A stretch of 64,000 bases of DNA, taken from Protula sp. h YS-2021 (lineage: Eukaryota; Annelida; Polychaeta; Sabellida; Serpulidae). The notes beneath the pieces were generated by a model. It was given only the letters and a program-made list of their open reading frames with translations, was not told where the DNA came from and did not search any database. The stretch spans positions 62,912,329-62,976,328 of the forward strand of contig OX457027.1 of NCBI GenBank assembly GCA_949752745.1, given 5' to 3'. Made by a program: the position numbers and the translations under genes. The stretch's first letter is position 1. The number at the start of each line of letters is the position of its first letter. This document shows positions 43,421 through 54,997 of the stretch, piece after piece.

Positions 43421-46400
43421 TGTGAAAGTTTAATGCTCATCTTTCATTAAACTATTCAGATGATTACCGTTTTTCTTTCAGTGTTAGAAACTTCTTCACG
43501 ACTTAAAATTAAAGTTCACACTTAAATGCCATGTCATCAAATGAATAATTGCAACTAAATATGGGAATATATTAGGCTTTAGTTAACAAAGGCGCATGTT
43601 GCAATGCGGGGTTCCATACATCATAAAAATGACGCGTTACCATCCATCACTGTCAGAAAAGGATTGCTCAGGTAAAATAAACGGCCTAAAACCACGACAA
43701 AATCTCGTTCAATCCAATTCAATTTGAGCCAATCAGAAATAAATCAAAGCTCCGTGACAAGATTGCGACACTGCACCAGAAAATAGGGCTTATATATCAA
43801 TTATTCGAATAATGCATAGACTTTTGTCAAACTGCTATCCCCTATCCGGCCATCCATCCTTAAAGCTTAATTTCTTGACAACAGAAATTTACTGAGAATT
43901 TACGCTTTCTTATGCGTGAATTAAACACACGTCAGGGAATAGAAATCATTTCATCTATACTTCAATTAACAACTTGCAAAAAGCAAGACCATTCTGCTTG
44001 AAGTGATGAAACTGATACAGGCCTGCAACTGTTACAGCGATTTTTGATACTATCAATTGTGAATCCTTATGCAACGCGAAAATATAGCTTTATTCTCAAA
44101 GTAAACACCAGGGCTCTAAGAATTGCATAAAATTACGAATAATTGACCACTGTCTTAAGCAAGAATGGCCAGACACAAAATGCACAGGAGAGACAATTCA
44201 GGCCAAACTCAGCAGAATAATACACCTTTGATTTGAAACGGTTCGATTTAAAACTTCCCCGTTTCAAGATATTTGCAGGTTGTAGGGTTTCAAAGGATTT
44301 CCTGTACGGCAGTGAGGCCAGATGGAAACTGGTAGATTTTTCTATCCCTGTATGCTGATTACTCATTCGGCACTTTCACGACGTATTTTGACCGCCTGCA
44401 CATGTACTCCATCACAATAACGCTATAACTTCCCGAACTTCTCGTTCTCAACTTAAAGAGTTGCATTATGACTCTTCATTATCTGTGTCATTCGGTTTGT
44501 TGGGGGACTATCTGATAAAATCCCCACTTCCAGTAAATATCCGACAACCTTATAAGAGTTATGCGCAGTGAATTTTGGAAAACAGCTCAGAATAACTTTG
44601 ACCATTAGTTGTGGTCAAGCAATGTCTGAATGTGTGCGCTATATCTAGCTTACAAACACAAGAATGTCCGTGGACATTGTGCCCAGCCTTTATAGCTAAG
44701 ACACAACAAGGGTGAAAGGAGAAAAGGACGAATTTTGACAGTTTTGATTTGGTAGAAAGCCTCATGGGCAACCCTGCTGTGGGATGTAATCGGACAGCAT
44801 GTGTGGGACGAATTGGAAAATCAAGAATGACTTGTACAGGGTTCCACTTTGCACAAGGTAATACAGAAGCGCAATCTTTCCCCTCACCCCATCCTGGTCA
44901 ATACTAATATACAGGTCCATTGCTCCACTTGCATGTCTCTGCTTGGGTCTTCGTTTCGACCCTCCACCCACCTTGCAACTACTTACAGATCATCTCGACC
45001 AAGAAAATAAGATCTCCGTTTATAGTCTGCTCGTTACCAAAGGCAATCTGCGTTCGCCTCTCCCCGCAACTTTACAATATGTGTACGTGTGCAAGTTTAA
45101 AGTTCCTGCCATCAAGTGAAAAGAATGAGCCGAAAAGTGGAAAGGAAAGAAATAGACCACTGACTACTTTTTTTAGGCAAGGTTGAAAAATTTGAAGAAC
45201 TTGACCTTTCGAAAAGATGTTACTATTTTGCAACTAAAGTACTGAATTACTGAATGTTTATGTCTCGCAAAAACTTAACAAACGTTTAAAAAAGTTTTCT
45301 CGTCTTTTTACTATATCCTATTTATTGCGAAATTTGTCGCAATCACACCAAAGTCAAACATTTCTGTTCTCCGTCAAAAATCAATGAAAAATAAATTACC
45401 AAAAAAAAAAAAAAAAAACAGTTGTAAGAACTGTGAACACTCGAGAAGCCATGGTGTAGGTCAAGGCTTGCGCCAAAGAACAGCAATAACTGCATGAAAC
45501 GATAAAGAATAATACAACCAGTCTATAGAAATAATTTTATTTCCTCAGAAAAGGTTTAGAAAAATAGCCAGCAACAATATTAGCCTATATTTCATTTTTT
45601 TCAGGCATGCGTAAATGTGAGATTTCTTGAATACTTCACAAGGAGTAGCCCAATGTTATATGTGTATTCAGACTAGAGCACTGTATAAGCGAGTTTAAAC
45701 TACTCCATTATTTGAATTATTTTGTAGACCCAAGAGCTAATCCCCAGGCCGCCCAAAAATGCCTCATTCTGTACGACTTGTTGAGCAACTAGCACAACAC
45801 GTTTACTCTTCACTTTTCTTTTTCATATAAATTACAAACAAATCAAGAACAGTCTGAAAGCAGGCTTTCAGAATGTCACTTCATATGAGCTATTTACATA
45901 ATACTTTTTGGTATATTCGTTGAATCAGCAGAAATGAAATTCTCATGTTGAGTAAAACGTTGAAAATGTACCATTATCAAGGGAATTAACACAAATCGAA
46001 TAGCAACATGAATAAAGTGTGCCCCCGATCAGGTCAACTCGTCTTCTCGACAATGGCCCACACGAGCTGTCCACTTTTAGGATTCGTCCACTCCCACGTC
46101 ACTCCTCTATTACTAACAGGTGGTTTAGAGATCATGACCGAACCCGTCATACGTGACATAGAAACATGTGGACGACGAAATACGAGGCACATTTCCTGTA
46201 AAGCTTTCTTCATGTATATTTTTGTTCAAAAAAAATTCAATGAGCATTACTGCTGTTTATCCAAAATTTACAAATATTGGCTAAAAATCTCTTGTTACTA
46301 CCTTCTGCGAATTCTTGAAAACTCGTGTTACTCATCTCTCATTATTTATAAACAAAAACAATAACAAAATTGCATCACATAAATATTAATAAAGCACTTT

Positions 46401-46534
46401 CTCAATAAGACGTTTATCGAAATTTCATTAAACTGTCCATTTATTACATGAATTTCAGTTACAATGCTACTGGCTGAGGGTGTTTAAAGCTGCAATCTTT
46501 AGTTATATCAAGCCACAAGCATCACTGGGTTTCA
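43421..46534. other. Intergenic, nothing recognised
   Basis: AT-rich sequence. The ORF at 46008-46364 (+) has no recognisable domain. A poly-A run lies at 45402-45418. No repeat array or RNA gene was identified. Confidence 0.45.
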
Positions 46535-46774
46535 TCAATTTAATCCGTCTCTGGCGAATCCCTCACAGTACAAAACACTCAGCAGGATCCCTTTCTCTCT
46601 ATCGCCCACAGCCGCCCCCCTAGAGATTCGCCCGGGCTGTACCGCGCCTACCACCTTCTGGGGGCTTCTGGCCAACTTGGATCTGATTTCATCGTGCTCT
46701 TCGTGCCGAATGTACGGTGCCGCAAGTGGGGTGTCCACTGTGTTTTCCACCACGGCGCGCGAAATTTCAGGCAT
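46535..46774 (-). other. GC-rich open frame, possible 3' exon of the zinc-finger gene
   Basis: On the - strand a 79-codon frame runs from ATG to TGA with unusually high GC and CpG content for this window. It has a plausible acidic/basic stretch (YIRHEEHDEIRSKLARSPQK) followed by a possible donor (AGAAG|GTGGTA). It lies 340 bp downstream of the last supported zinc-finger exon. No family match is recognised, and it may simply be 3' UTR. Confidence 0.3.
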
Positions 46775-46875
46775 TGTAGCACATCACTTAATTGTATCAG
46801 GCACCACAAATCCTGGTCCGAAATGCAATTTCATTTATCCCCCTCCCCCCTCCTCTGAATGGTGCTGCATACCAA

Positions 46876-47142
46876 AGTCCCTTCCAGTTTGCCAATGGAT
46901 ATGGTCGCTGCATGCTAAGGTCGGCCTCCGCCAGCTAGCCAATGGGCATGAGATCGGCATGGTCGTTGCATGCCAAGGCCGGGTCGGCCCCTTCCGACTA
47001 GTCAACTGGTTTGAGATCGGCATGGTCACTGCCTGCCAAGATCGGTCCCTTCCAGCTAGCCGATGGGCATGAGATCGGCATGGTCGTTGCATGCCATGGT
47101 CGGTTCCTTTCCGCTAGCCGATGGGCATGAGCTCAGTATGGT
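46876..47142 (-). repeat. GC-rich minisatellite, unit about 58-62 bp, about 5 copies
   Basis: Units share GCATGAGATCGGCATGGTCG on the + strand and the landmark GCTAGCC. Landmarks occur at about 46887, 46934, 46996, 47055 and 47113, giving spacings of 47, 62, 59 and 58 bp. The rightmost unit overlaps the end of the last zinc-finger exon and supplies its stop codon. Confidence 0.85.
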
Positions 47143-47280
47143 CGGGCTGTAGGATCTCCCGCGGGAGGTCGTCGAGCTCCACGGGTGGTATACCTTCCGC
47201 CGCGCTGCTGGTAGCCACTGTGCCGATGATAGTCGCGTCACTGCCCAGCAGAATGGCCTGTGTCCTCGCCGCCCTGTTGC
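47114..47280 (-). CDS. Zinc-finger gene exon D (putative last or alternative exon)
   Basis: The acceptor on the - strand reads TTATGATAG just before 47280. The phase-1 join from exon C gives a continuous frame of about 55 residues starting GNRAARTQAILLGSDA and containing VELDDLPREIL, then ending MPIG and TAG at 47116-47114. No finger is present; the segment is a hydrophobic/acidic linker. The terminal residues are encoded by the first minisatellite unit. An internal GAAG|GTATAC at about 47196 is a credible donor that would also leave phase 1, so this may be a shorter internal exon with read-through shown here. Coding status is inferred from phase agreement and the contrast in GC content. Confidence 0.55.
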
Positions 47281-47320
47281 CTATCATAACATAGGGCAGT
47301 GACTAACAGTAAAAAAAAAC

Positions 47321-48430
47321 TCAGAGAGACACGATCTCCCGTGTAGCGCGGCTGACCTATGACACTGCTGTCCAGGTCAGTTTACAAAGTGTCATATTAC
47401 TGTCACTTTTATGGTGTGTTTTCAAAATTGTAACAATTTCACATTTTTAAATTTCGACAAAAGCTAAGTTTTATATTTTAAAAAAGTTATTTCGACAACT
47501 TTATGCATCTAATATGCGTTAGGAAAAATAACAACACGGAGTACAATGCGAGATAACTCTTTAATGATTATAAAAATACTACCGGTGAAAGCATAAGAAG
47601 AAAACTAAACAGTAGGACTACATCATGCATATCATACCGATGTGACTAGAACAAGTATAAGTCCTATTCAGGACTGTCATTACCATGAATGTTGGTACAG
47701 AAGGCAACAAACCTGCTTTATGATCGGTGAAAATCTTTTTATTTCTGACGATTTTACGTAACTCTGAACAAAAATAAGATGCTGCTCACGTTCAGCATAT
47801 GTACATGAGTGAGCTAAATTTAAAAACAATCCGATAGACAGTTTGCGATACACAGCCTGGACGACACGTTCCATGACGCGGACAAAATTATATCAAAACG
47901 CTAAGTTTTACCCAATTTCAAAATACAGTCATCTTGACAATTTTTTTTTTTTTTTGAAATTCAACAAAAATGCAAGGTTGCATATTTTGTTCTATACGTG
48001 TGCGAGATTTTAACACAATTCATCAAATGGTTTTGGAGATCCAGTCTGGATACAATGCCGAAAATACACTTTCAGCAAATTTAAAAATACCGTAATTTTG
48101 ACCACTTTTCCTGGATTCGCGCAAAAATAGGCTTTGCATACCTTCAATATTTGCTCTATCCGTGTGTAAAATATAAAAAAAAATCGGTTAATAGTTTTGG
48201 ACACAACGCCGAAAATACAGTATGTTCCAACAGTCGACACAAAATTCTGTCATTTTGACATTACGTCATTAATCCTGATGAAATACGACTTCGCACACCC
48301 TCCATATATGATCTGTACGTGTGTAAATTTTAAAACAATCCGACCTATAGTATCGCAGATATGGTCCGGATACGACTGTGGACGGACAGACAAGCTCATA
48401 ACTATATCCCTGCGTTACCGCGGGATAATG
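47321..48430 (+). repeat. Pearl-like composite repeat R1
   Basis: The head is GATCTCCCGTGTAGCGCGG. It has at least four diverged core units of roughly 170-190 bp sharing GTACGTGTGTAAATTTTAAAACAATCCGA-like segments, then GGACGGACAGACAAG and the tail CCCTGCGTTACCGCGGGATAATGATG with a terminal hairpin. It begins 40 bp from exon D. Classification as a Helitron-related pearl/HINE repeat is inferred from architecture. Confidence 0.65.
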
Positions 48431-48467
48431 ATGCTCCTATCTGCTTCTGTTTAAGAATTGCTTTTGA

Positions 48468-49128
48468 GAACTAGAGGCTCAGTGAGGCAGGATCCCCCGT
48501 GCAAAACATAATGCCATTGGATGGTAGTAAATTCAATGAGATTGAAAACCCTACATTGCCTAGGAATTTTTTATCGATTTAAAAAATGAGACGACGTTGC
48601 ACATCTACAATATATATATATATATATATATATTCACTGCACAAAATTTCAGAACGCTGGACCGAGTAGTTTCGGAGAACGCGTCTGAACAAAATCTATC
48701 TCCGTGCTAACAAATTTTCTCAAAAACAGCCATTTTTGACCAGTCGTATTTTTGAGAATTTTTTTGCCGATTTCAAAACTAATACGACACTGCACGTCTA
48801 CAATATATATATTTTCACTGCATAAAATTTCAGAACGCTGATCGAATAGTTTTGCAGAACTCGTCTGGACAAAACTTATCTCAATGCTAACAAATTTCCT
48901 GAAAAACTGCCATTTTTGACAAGTCGTATTTTTGAGAATTTTTGGCCGATTTCAAAAATAACACGAGTTGCACACCTTCAATATACGCTGTAACGCCAAA
49001 GAAAAGGGCTATACGACAAATGCTTTCGGGGGTATAGCCCGAACACGAGGGTGCACGAAAGCGGACAAACAGACGGACAAACGAACAGGCTGAAACCTAT
49101 ATCCCCTCGTTACACGGGGAATAATAAG
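48468..49128 (+). repeat. Pearl-like composite repeat R2
   Basis: The head is GGATCCCCCGTGC. About 2.5 core units have landmarks (GCAC-TCTACAATATA) at 48597, 48790 and 48967. Then come GGACAAACAGACGGACAAACG and the hairpin tail CCCCTCGTTACACGGGGAATAATAAG. A short (TA)n at 48609-48633 lies inside the first unit. It sits in the intron between exons C and D. Confidence 0.7.
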
Positions 49129-49260
49129 AACACTCTAAATTATTAACATCTCTCAGACCTCACCTTGCCGATATCACTGAGCCTCTCCCGGAAACAGAAT
49201 TAGCTTAATTCGGACTAAATACAGTGAACAAAATACGCCTGTATTTTTTGAGGTTCTTAC

Positions 49261-49407
49261 CTTGTGCGGCGGCTTTTAAGGTGACTGGTCCTGGCAGCGG
49301 TGTGGGGCCCGCGACGTCGTCCGTGCGCATCGTGTGTATCATGTCCGTGCGCATCGTGTGTATCATGTCCGTGTGGTGGTGGCGCTTCACGTGAGTCTTC
49401 AAATTCC
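49261..49407 (-). CDS. Zinc-finger gene exon C
   Basis: Bounded by an acceptor (CCATGCAG before 49407) and a donor (GTAAG after 49261); 147 bp, phase 1 to phase 1. It completes the finger begun in exon B: exon B ends TQK and exon C continues GNLKTHVKRHHH, supplying the two zinc-binding histidines. After the finger it carries a 24-bp in-frame tandem duplication (DMIHTMRT twice), then a Pro/Ala-rich linker ending KAAAQG. Finger similarity to the first cluster of ZNF236 is from memory, not a database search. Confidence 0.85.
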
Positions 49408-49643
49408 CTGCATGGCACAAACAAAAACACTACTAATTTACCAAATGCCTCTACCTTTTAGATTTGTAATGATATAATATATATATATATAATGTACATG
49501 TGTAAATATCATGATTACCAGTTATAATTTTTCTGGCTTGCTTCGGGCTTTTCCGCCGTTTGCTAAACAGCAAACCCCAACGCTATGCAACAAAATGTTA
49601 TACAACAGTTAAAACCGGACAGTATTGTTTTCACAAAGGTTAC

Positions 49644-49778
49644 CTTTTTGAGTGAAGGACTGACCACAGTATTCGCAGGCGTGAGGCTTCTCGCCCGTGT
49701 GTTTCTTGAGATGAATGAGAAGTGCGTTCTTCTGGTTGAAGCATTTCATACAGGTACCGCACTGGAAAGGTCGCTCTC
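49644..49778 (-). CDS. Zinc-finger gene exon B (one and a half C2H2 fingers)
   Basis: Bounded by an acceptor (GTGCACAG before 49778) and a donor (GTAACC after 49644); 135 bp, phase 1 to phase 1. The join with exon A rebuilds the linker HTGERP exactly. It encodes [20 protein letters not shown] with both histidines, a TGEKP linker, and the cysteine half of the next finger ([11 protein letters not shown]). C2H2 proteins of this type bind DNA in the nucleus. Target genes cannot be inferred. Confidence 0.9.
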
Positions 49779-51365
49779 CTGTGCACCAACAGAGACATCA
49801 GAGAAGCACTGTTTTAACGGGCCATCCTGTTGGGGGTAGCTACCGTGAACTTACATTCCAAATGTGCTTGTGACAATTTCTCAAACAATTTCCTACCCGA
49901 CTCCCGTAACCCGCTTTCTGTACGCACAAATTGCCATCTGGATTAGTTTTCCACCTCAAGAGTATGGATTTTGCGAACGCTATAAATTACGGTCACAGTC
50001 TTCTATCGATCTGTTATATCATGCATAACGTAACAACATAAACTTTTCAAGCCAGCCATGCAATGCAGTTTCGTCAAAATATGAAATACAATAGCTGCTC
50101 GCTGCAACGCGATGTTTAAGCAGCGAGTAGTTCAGGTCGCTATGACTAATGTTTAAAGATGTATCTTGACATAATCATGAATAAGGAGTATACCCATTTA
50201 CATGGACCAGAGAGCAAACGAACAGACGAACAAGCGGAATGGCCCGTCCTCGAACCCCAGAACAGTCTGTTGCTGGCTCAGTGTTACCATGCGAGAAGAC
50301 AGCCATCCAATAGGTGAATATCCATCAATTAACCAAACACGATAAGTGCAGAGAAGGTAACACGACTCCCATAAAACGACAGACTAGTCGCAACGTGAGT
50401 CGTCCCTTTTTTTCCAAAAGCAAATGGACCATCCAATTAACAATGACACGAGTTAAGCATCTGAATGTAGCATGATCTGCTAATTACATCCACCATCACA
50501 AAAACTGCGTCTCAATTGTCTGGCCCGTATTTGTAGAATTGGGACTTTGGTTTGTCAAACCCTTTCACTCCAAACAGAGTAACCCACCATCTTAGCTTGG
50601 TTTCGAAGTTAATAGCACACTGCAGCTTTACAGAATGCGGTCCCAAGAAACTTCTAAAGATCACACAAAAATACAAAGTACTAAATTTACTGGACATGGC
50701 TGCTCTCTGATTATAAAGTACATAAATAAAATTGACAGGAGCCCTGGAAGTGTGCGATTTATTAATCACACGTGATTAAAACTTATCGCATCTTGCACGA
50801 ATATAAACCCCGTATTACATATCAGTCCCAATTGAGATTGATAAACCGTTAAATTGCGGCACTTAAGGGGGCGAAAACAATTATCATTTATCACCACAGA
50901 AAGCAATAAAGATATTGAAAAGACAACTATATACAGAGTCTGGAGTTTCTCTTGTTCCAACACTTATAAATATTCTAATATGATTCTACAGAGATTCTGG
51001 TCACGGTTGACCCGCTTAACAGTCGGCGCTTTATTGCTATCTTATTTCTTGTTATCTTTTGTCTCCCATTCCTCTTGCAGCCGACAACAAATCATATAGC
51101 TACAAGTCAGCAGCTGTGTTGTTCCCATCCCACTTCCTGCTCCACCCCGGCCACTGAGCCTCACCTATACGCCCACGCTACCACTTTTGTTTTCAAACTT
51201 AAGGCGATATGTGCTCAGACATTGCTATGAGAAACATCCATAGCGAATATTTAAAAAAATGAGGAACGATGCTGACCCTCAAGAGAAAGAAAGAGGTCAA
51301 CAAAAACATGAATCAGTTAGTTCCCTGTCGACCCCATCCCCCCCCCCCCAAAAAAAAAAAATAAT
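49779..51365 (-). other. Intron of the zinc-finger gene, nothing recognised
   Basis: No exon-like ORF or array. It ends with a C12A12 tract at 51338-51361 just before repeat R3. Confidence 0.5.
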
Positions 51366-51999
51366 AAGACAACCGTAAATTGCACATCCCCCGCCACGCC
51401 GTATTGTCACCGAGAAGAACAAGGTACCCTAAGTAAACGACTAAGTCCAAACATTTCAAAAGTCCATAATTTCGACATTTGTCGATGAAATCAAAAATTA
51501 TCCAAAACTACATTATATATTCTTTCATTCTCCGAGGTATGGTATGCCTGCGATCAATGGTTACGGCGATATGGCCTGGACAAGGTACCCTAAGAAAACG
51601 ACAAAGTCCAAACATTTCAAAAGTCCATAATTTTGACATTTTTCGATGAAATCAAAAATCAACCTGATGTCGCAAAACTACATTATATGTTCTTTCGTTC
51701 CCCGAGGTATGGTATGCTTGCGATCAATGGTTACGAATATACGGCCTGGGCAAGGTACCCTAAGAAAACGACTAAGTCTGAACATTTCAAAAGTCCATAA
51801 CTTCAACATTTTTCGATGAAATCAAAAATTAACTTGACGTTGCAAAACTACATTATATATTCTTTCATTCCCAAGGTATGGTATGCCTGCGATCAACGGT
51901 TACGGAGATATGGCCTGGACAAAAGTGATAACGGACAGACGAACGGACATGAGGCGTTTCTATATCCCCCGCCTCCGCTAGGACGGCGGGGGATAATAA
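51366..51999 (+). repeat. Pearl-like composite repeat R3
   Basis: The head, ATTGCACATCCCCCGCC, is nearly identical to that of R4. Three core units begin near 51445, 51606 and 51776 (period 161-170 bp). Then come GGACAGACGAACGGACATGAGGCG and the hairpin tail ATCCCCCGCC...GGCGGGGGATAATAATAA. The head and tail share ATCCCCCGCC in inverted orientation. Confidence 0.8.
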
Positions 52000-52427
52000 T
52001 AACAGTAATAATAAAAGAGAAAATACAAAGAATCAAAACAACGAAAAGGTGCTTATTTACAAGCAAGCAACAAGACCATAACTAACATAAATGGCAGTTC
52101 TAAGGGGGGATTGAGCAAAACCACCTGTCTTTACATATCAACTTAATGTTGGCACTTGTTCCTTTTTTCTGGCTAAACAGGGCAACTCTCGTAGCAGACG
52201 GCTTCAGAGCCCTTTAGACGAGGTGGCAACACGGCTGTTCCAATGTGACAGATCAGTAATTGTTGTTTATTTGACGAACATGCGAGAAGGCAAGTGTCAG
52301 AACAGATTTGAGTCGGCCAGGGCCGGGCGTAATTCTGCTGTCGGCCCTTGTTTGTCACGGTGTGCCACGAAATAAAAGGCAACCGGGCTGTCACTATAAA
52401 TCATTCACTTATGGCTTAGGTTTTTGG

Positions 52428-52445
52428 AGAGAGAGAGAGAGGGGA
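52428..52445. repeat. Short (GA)n run
   Basis: About seven GA units followed by GGGGAAGGGG. Confidence 0.9.
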
Positions 52446-52951
52446 AGGGGATTTTTTTCTCTTGCAATTTACAAAAGCCCCCGCAAATGCAATGAGCTAT
52501 GCCACCTGCAATAAAAGCCATGACAACGTACATATATCCAATGAACATAAAGAATCAAAGCTTTACTTTCGCACAAAGCTGTATTTTATTCTGCAGCTTT
52601 TTCAAACATCGGATAGGAGTGTTCTACATTTGTTCTAAGAAATGGTATTGAATTTTGGGCGACATCTGTTTAAAATCTAATCTAATAACTTTTTTTTAAC
52701 ACTACCATTTTTCCATTTACCGTTTTTTCCTACACCGGTGGCAGCGGCTATATCTAACTGATGTAAAGTATTCAATCTCAAGGCGTGTTTTTATCCAAAA
52801 ATCATTCCACAGTGTGGTGTCTGAATATTAAAGTCGTGAGGCCACAGTGAAAAATCGCCTCTAGTAGAAAACTGAGAAAACTGAACAAATAATTCCCATC
52901 GCCTCCAACACCCCTAATCCAAATTCTGAAGATAACTGTTTAATTCTAAAC

Positions 52952-53778
52952 AAGACAGTCGTAGATTGCACATCCCCCGCCGAGTTGATCTACACTATAT
53001 ATATTCTATACCTCTACCTTAAGGTATAGTAGACACCAAAGTCCAAATTGTGAAAAATGGCCAAAAGTACACTTTTTGAAGAAATGAAAAATAACCTGAC
53101 TCTGCACAACTACACGTTATATACTTTCTACCTGTAGGATTTATTGGTCTACGGTGAATAGTAACTAAGATACAGCCCGGACAAACTTGTCTCAAAAACA
53201 ACAGAGTCTGAATGTGAAAAATCGCCAAAATTACATTTTTTGAAATCGAAAAATAACCTAACGTTGCATAACTACACTTTATACACTTTCTACCTCAAGG
53301 GTTTAACTTGTCTGCGATGAATAGTAACAAAATACAGCCTGGACAAACTTGTTCTGAAAAACGACACAGTCCAAATTTTAAAAAAATCGCCGAAATTGCA
53401 TGTTTTGAAAAAAAAAAAATCGAAAAATAACGTAACGATGCAGAACTACACGTTATATACTTTCTACATTTACGGTTTTATTGGTCTACGGTGAATAGTA
53501 ACAAAGATACAGCCTGGACAAACTTGTCTGAAATACAACAAAGTTTAAATTGTGAAAAAATCGCCAAAATTACATTTTTGGAAGAAATCGAAAAATAATC
53601 TGACGTTGCACAATTACACGTTATATACTTTCTTGTTGTAGGGTTTTATTAATCTCTAAGCAATAGTAATAAAGATACAGCCTGGACAAAGAGGATTGCG
53701 GACGGCAGGACGGACGGACGGACGGACACGAGGCGTTTCTATATCCCCTGTCCCCGGCTCGGGCGGCGGGGGATAATT
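52952..53778 (+). repeat. Pearl-like composite repeat R4
   Basis: It shares its head (GATTGCACATCCCCCGCC) and its tail (CACGAGGCGTTTCTATATCCCC plus a hairpin and GGATAATTA) with R3. Four core units begin near 53040, 53206, 53369 and 53543 (163-174 bp). The (GGAC)n microsatellite at 53699-53728 matches the ACGG-type microsatellite I recall in bivalve pearl elements. Core units are recognisably related to those of R3. Confidence 0.82.
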
Positions 53779-54828
53779 ACAGAGTTTGTCATCTTATTTG
53801 GCTAAAATTACTCTGAAGATCGCCTCTTAATATTTCGAGAAAAATAATTAGGAACCCAAAAACATTCTGGCTCTGGGGAAATGTCAGGGTCTGGATCGAA
53901 CCGAATATAATTCACAAGCTTGGAAACTGGCCGGCAGGTGTTAAAACTTCAATTCCAGTTCGGATTAAGCAAGCACCAAATAAAGGCTAGCAGAGAGAGA
54001 GAATCCAGAAGGAGCGAGACTCTGAACGAAACGTGAGAACAATGTTCTCATGCACACCAGCGACTGAAAGAATGCCAACGGGAGTCTTTGCAAAGCTTTG
54101 TAAGACCACCGAAACAGACGTGGCTAAGAATAGACACATGGCAGCGCAGAGGCGCAACTTCGTGATTGAAAGCATAACGGTGTGTGTGATCTGCAATCAG
54201 CATGACTCATAAAATGGATGTGTGTTTCTAGGTATCCATCATATTCACGTCGCTATCAATCACACCCCACGACATATCAACTTTTCAAACATCACAAAGC
54301 CATCTGTCATTATTATTTCCTAGCCGGGAAAAAAACCCGAAATTATAATCGCCGTGGCGCTTTAGACTGGCTCCCGTCGACGTAAAACCAATGCGCATAT
54401 ACTTCTTTTTGTTTAACTAAATATTTATTTATTAATCTAATCTTTCTATTTATCTTCTTCATACTTTTATCAGATGAGAAGTGATTTTGTGGAATAATGA
54501 TGAACAGCAAAGTTATGTTTTTTTCTCTATTTTGAGATGAATTCAACTATTAAGTGCATCGCGACAGGTTACACTTTTACAAATACATGTAGCTGAAATT
54601 ATCCCCCCCTCCCCCCCCCCCCCCCCTCCAAAAAAAAAAAGGCTTCGCTAGAAAACAGAACCCCTTTCCCTGCTCTGCTAATAAAACTGATGACAAGACG
54701 CCGTTGTGTCGAGTCTGTCGCTGGCACGCAGATGTTCGGGATAGTCGCATCGCGTCCATTTAACACGCAGCACCATTTTTTTTTACCCTATCTACTAACA
54801 CAAGTGGGACAGTCACTTTTCAGCATAC
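53779..54828 (-). other. Intron of the zinc-finger gene
   Basis: No exon-like sequence was recognised. A C7TC16TCC-A11 tract lies at 54603-54641. Confidence 0.5.
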
Positions 54829-54997
54829 CTGTATGAATGCGGATATGGCGCTCGAGCTGACTAGGTTTCTGGAAAGTTTTTTGGCAATGGTGACATGTCT
54901 GTGTTGCCGCCGGCTTCGGTCTTTGCTGTGCTGTCATGTCATGAATTAACAGGTGCTCCTTCAAGTGGCTCGGTCGCTTAAACCCTTTGTTGCAAAT
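54829..54997 (-). CDS. Zinc-finger gene exon A (ZNF236-like fingers)
   Basis: Bounded by a polypyrimidine tract and CAG acceptor (54998-55000) and a donor (GTATGCTG after 54829); 169 bp, phase 0 to phase 1. It opens in mid-finger with the second cysteine: ICNKGFKRPSHLKEHLLIH. A spacer, DMTAQQRPKPAATQ, follows, then a complete finger from TCHHCQKTF through KPSQLERHIRIHTG. The first cysteine must come from an upstream exon not found in the window. The order RPSHLKEH, then QKPSQLERHIRIHTGERPF, then QKNALLIH, then TQKGNLKTH strongly recalls the first finger cluster of ZNF236, but other long C2H2 proteins cannot be excluded. Confidence 0.88.

Noticed and set aside
46008..46364. 118-codon + strand ORF
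   Set aside because: No recognisable family on either strand and no splice signals tying it to a gene.
46835..47092. 85-codon - strand ORF over the 58-bp array
   Set aside because: The unit length is not a multiple of three and the frame shifts between units; better explained as a minisatellite than as a protein.
51366..53778. CRISPR-like interpretation of the tandem units
   Set aside because: Units are contiguous, 160-174 bp and without short direct repeats plus unique spacers; the genome is eukaryotic.
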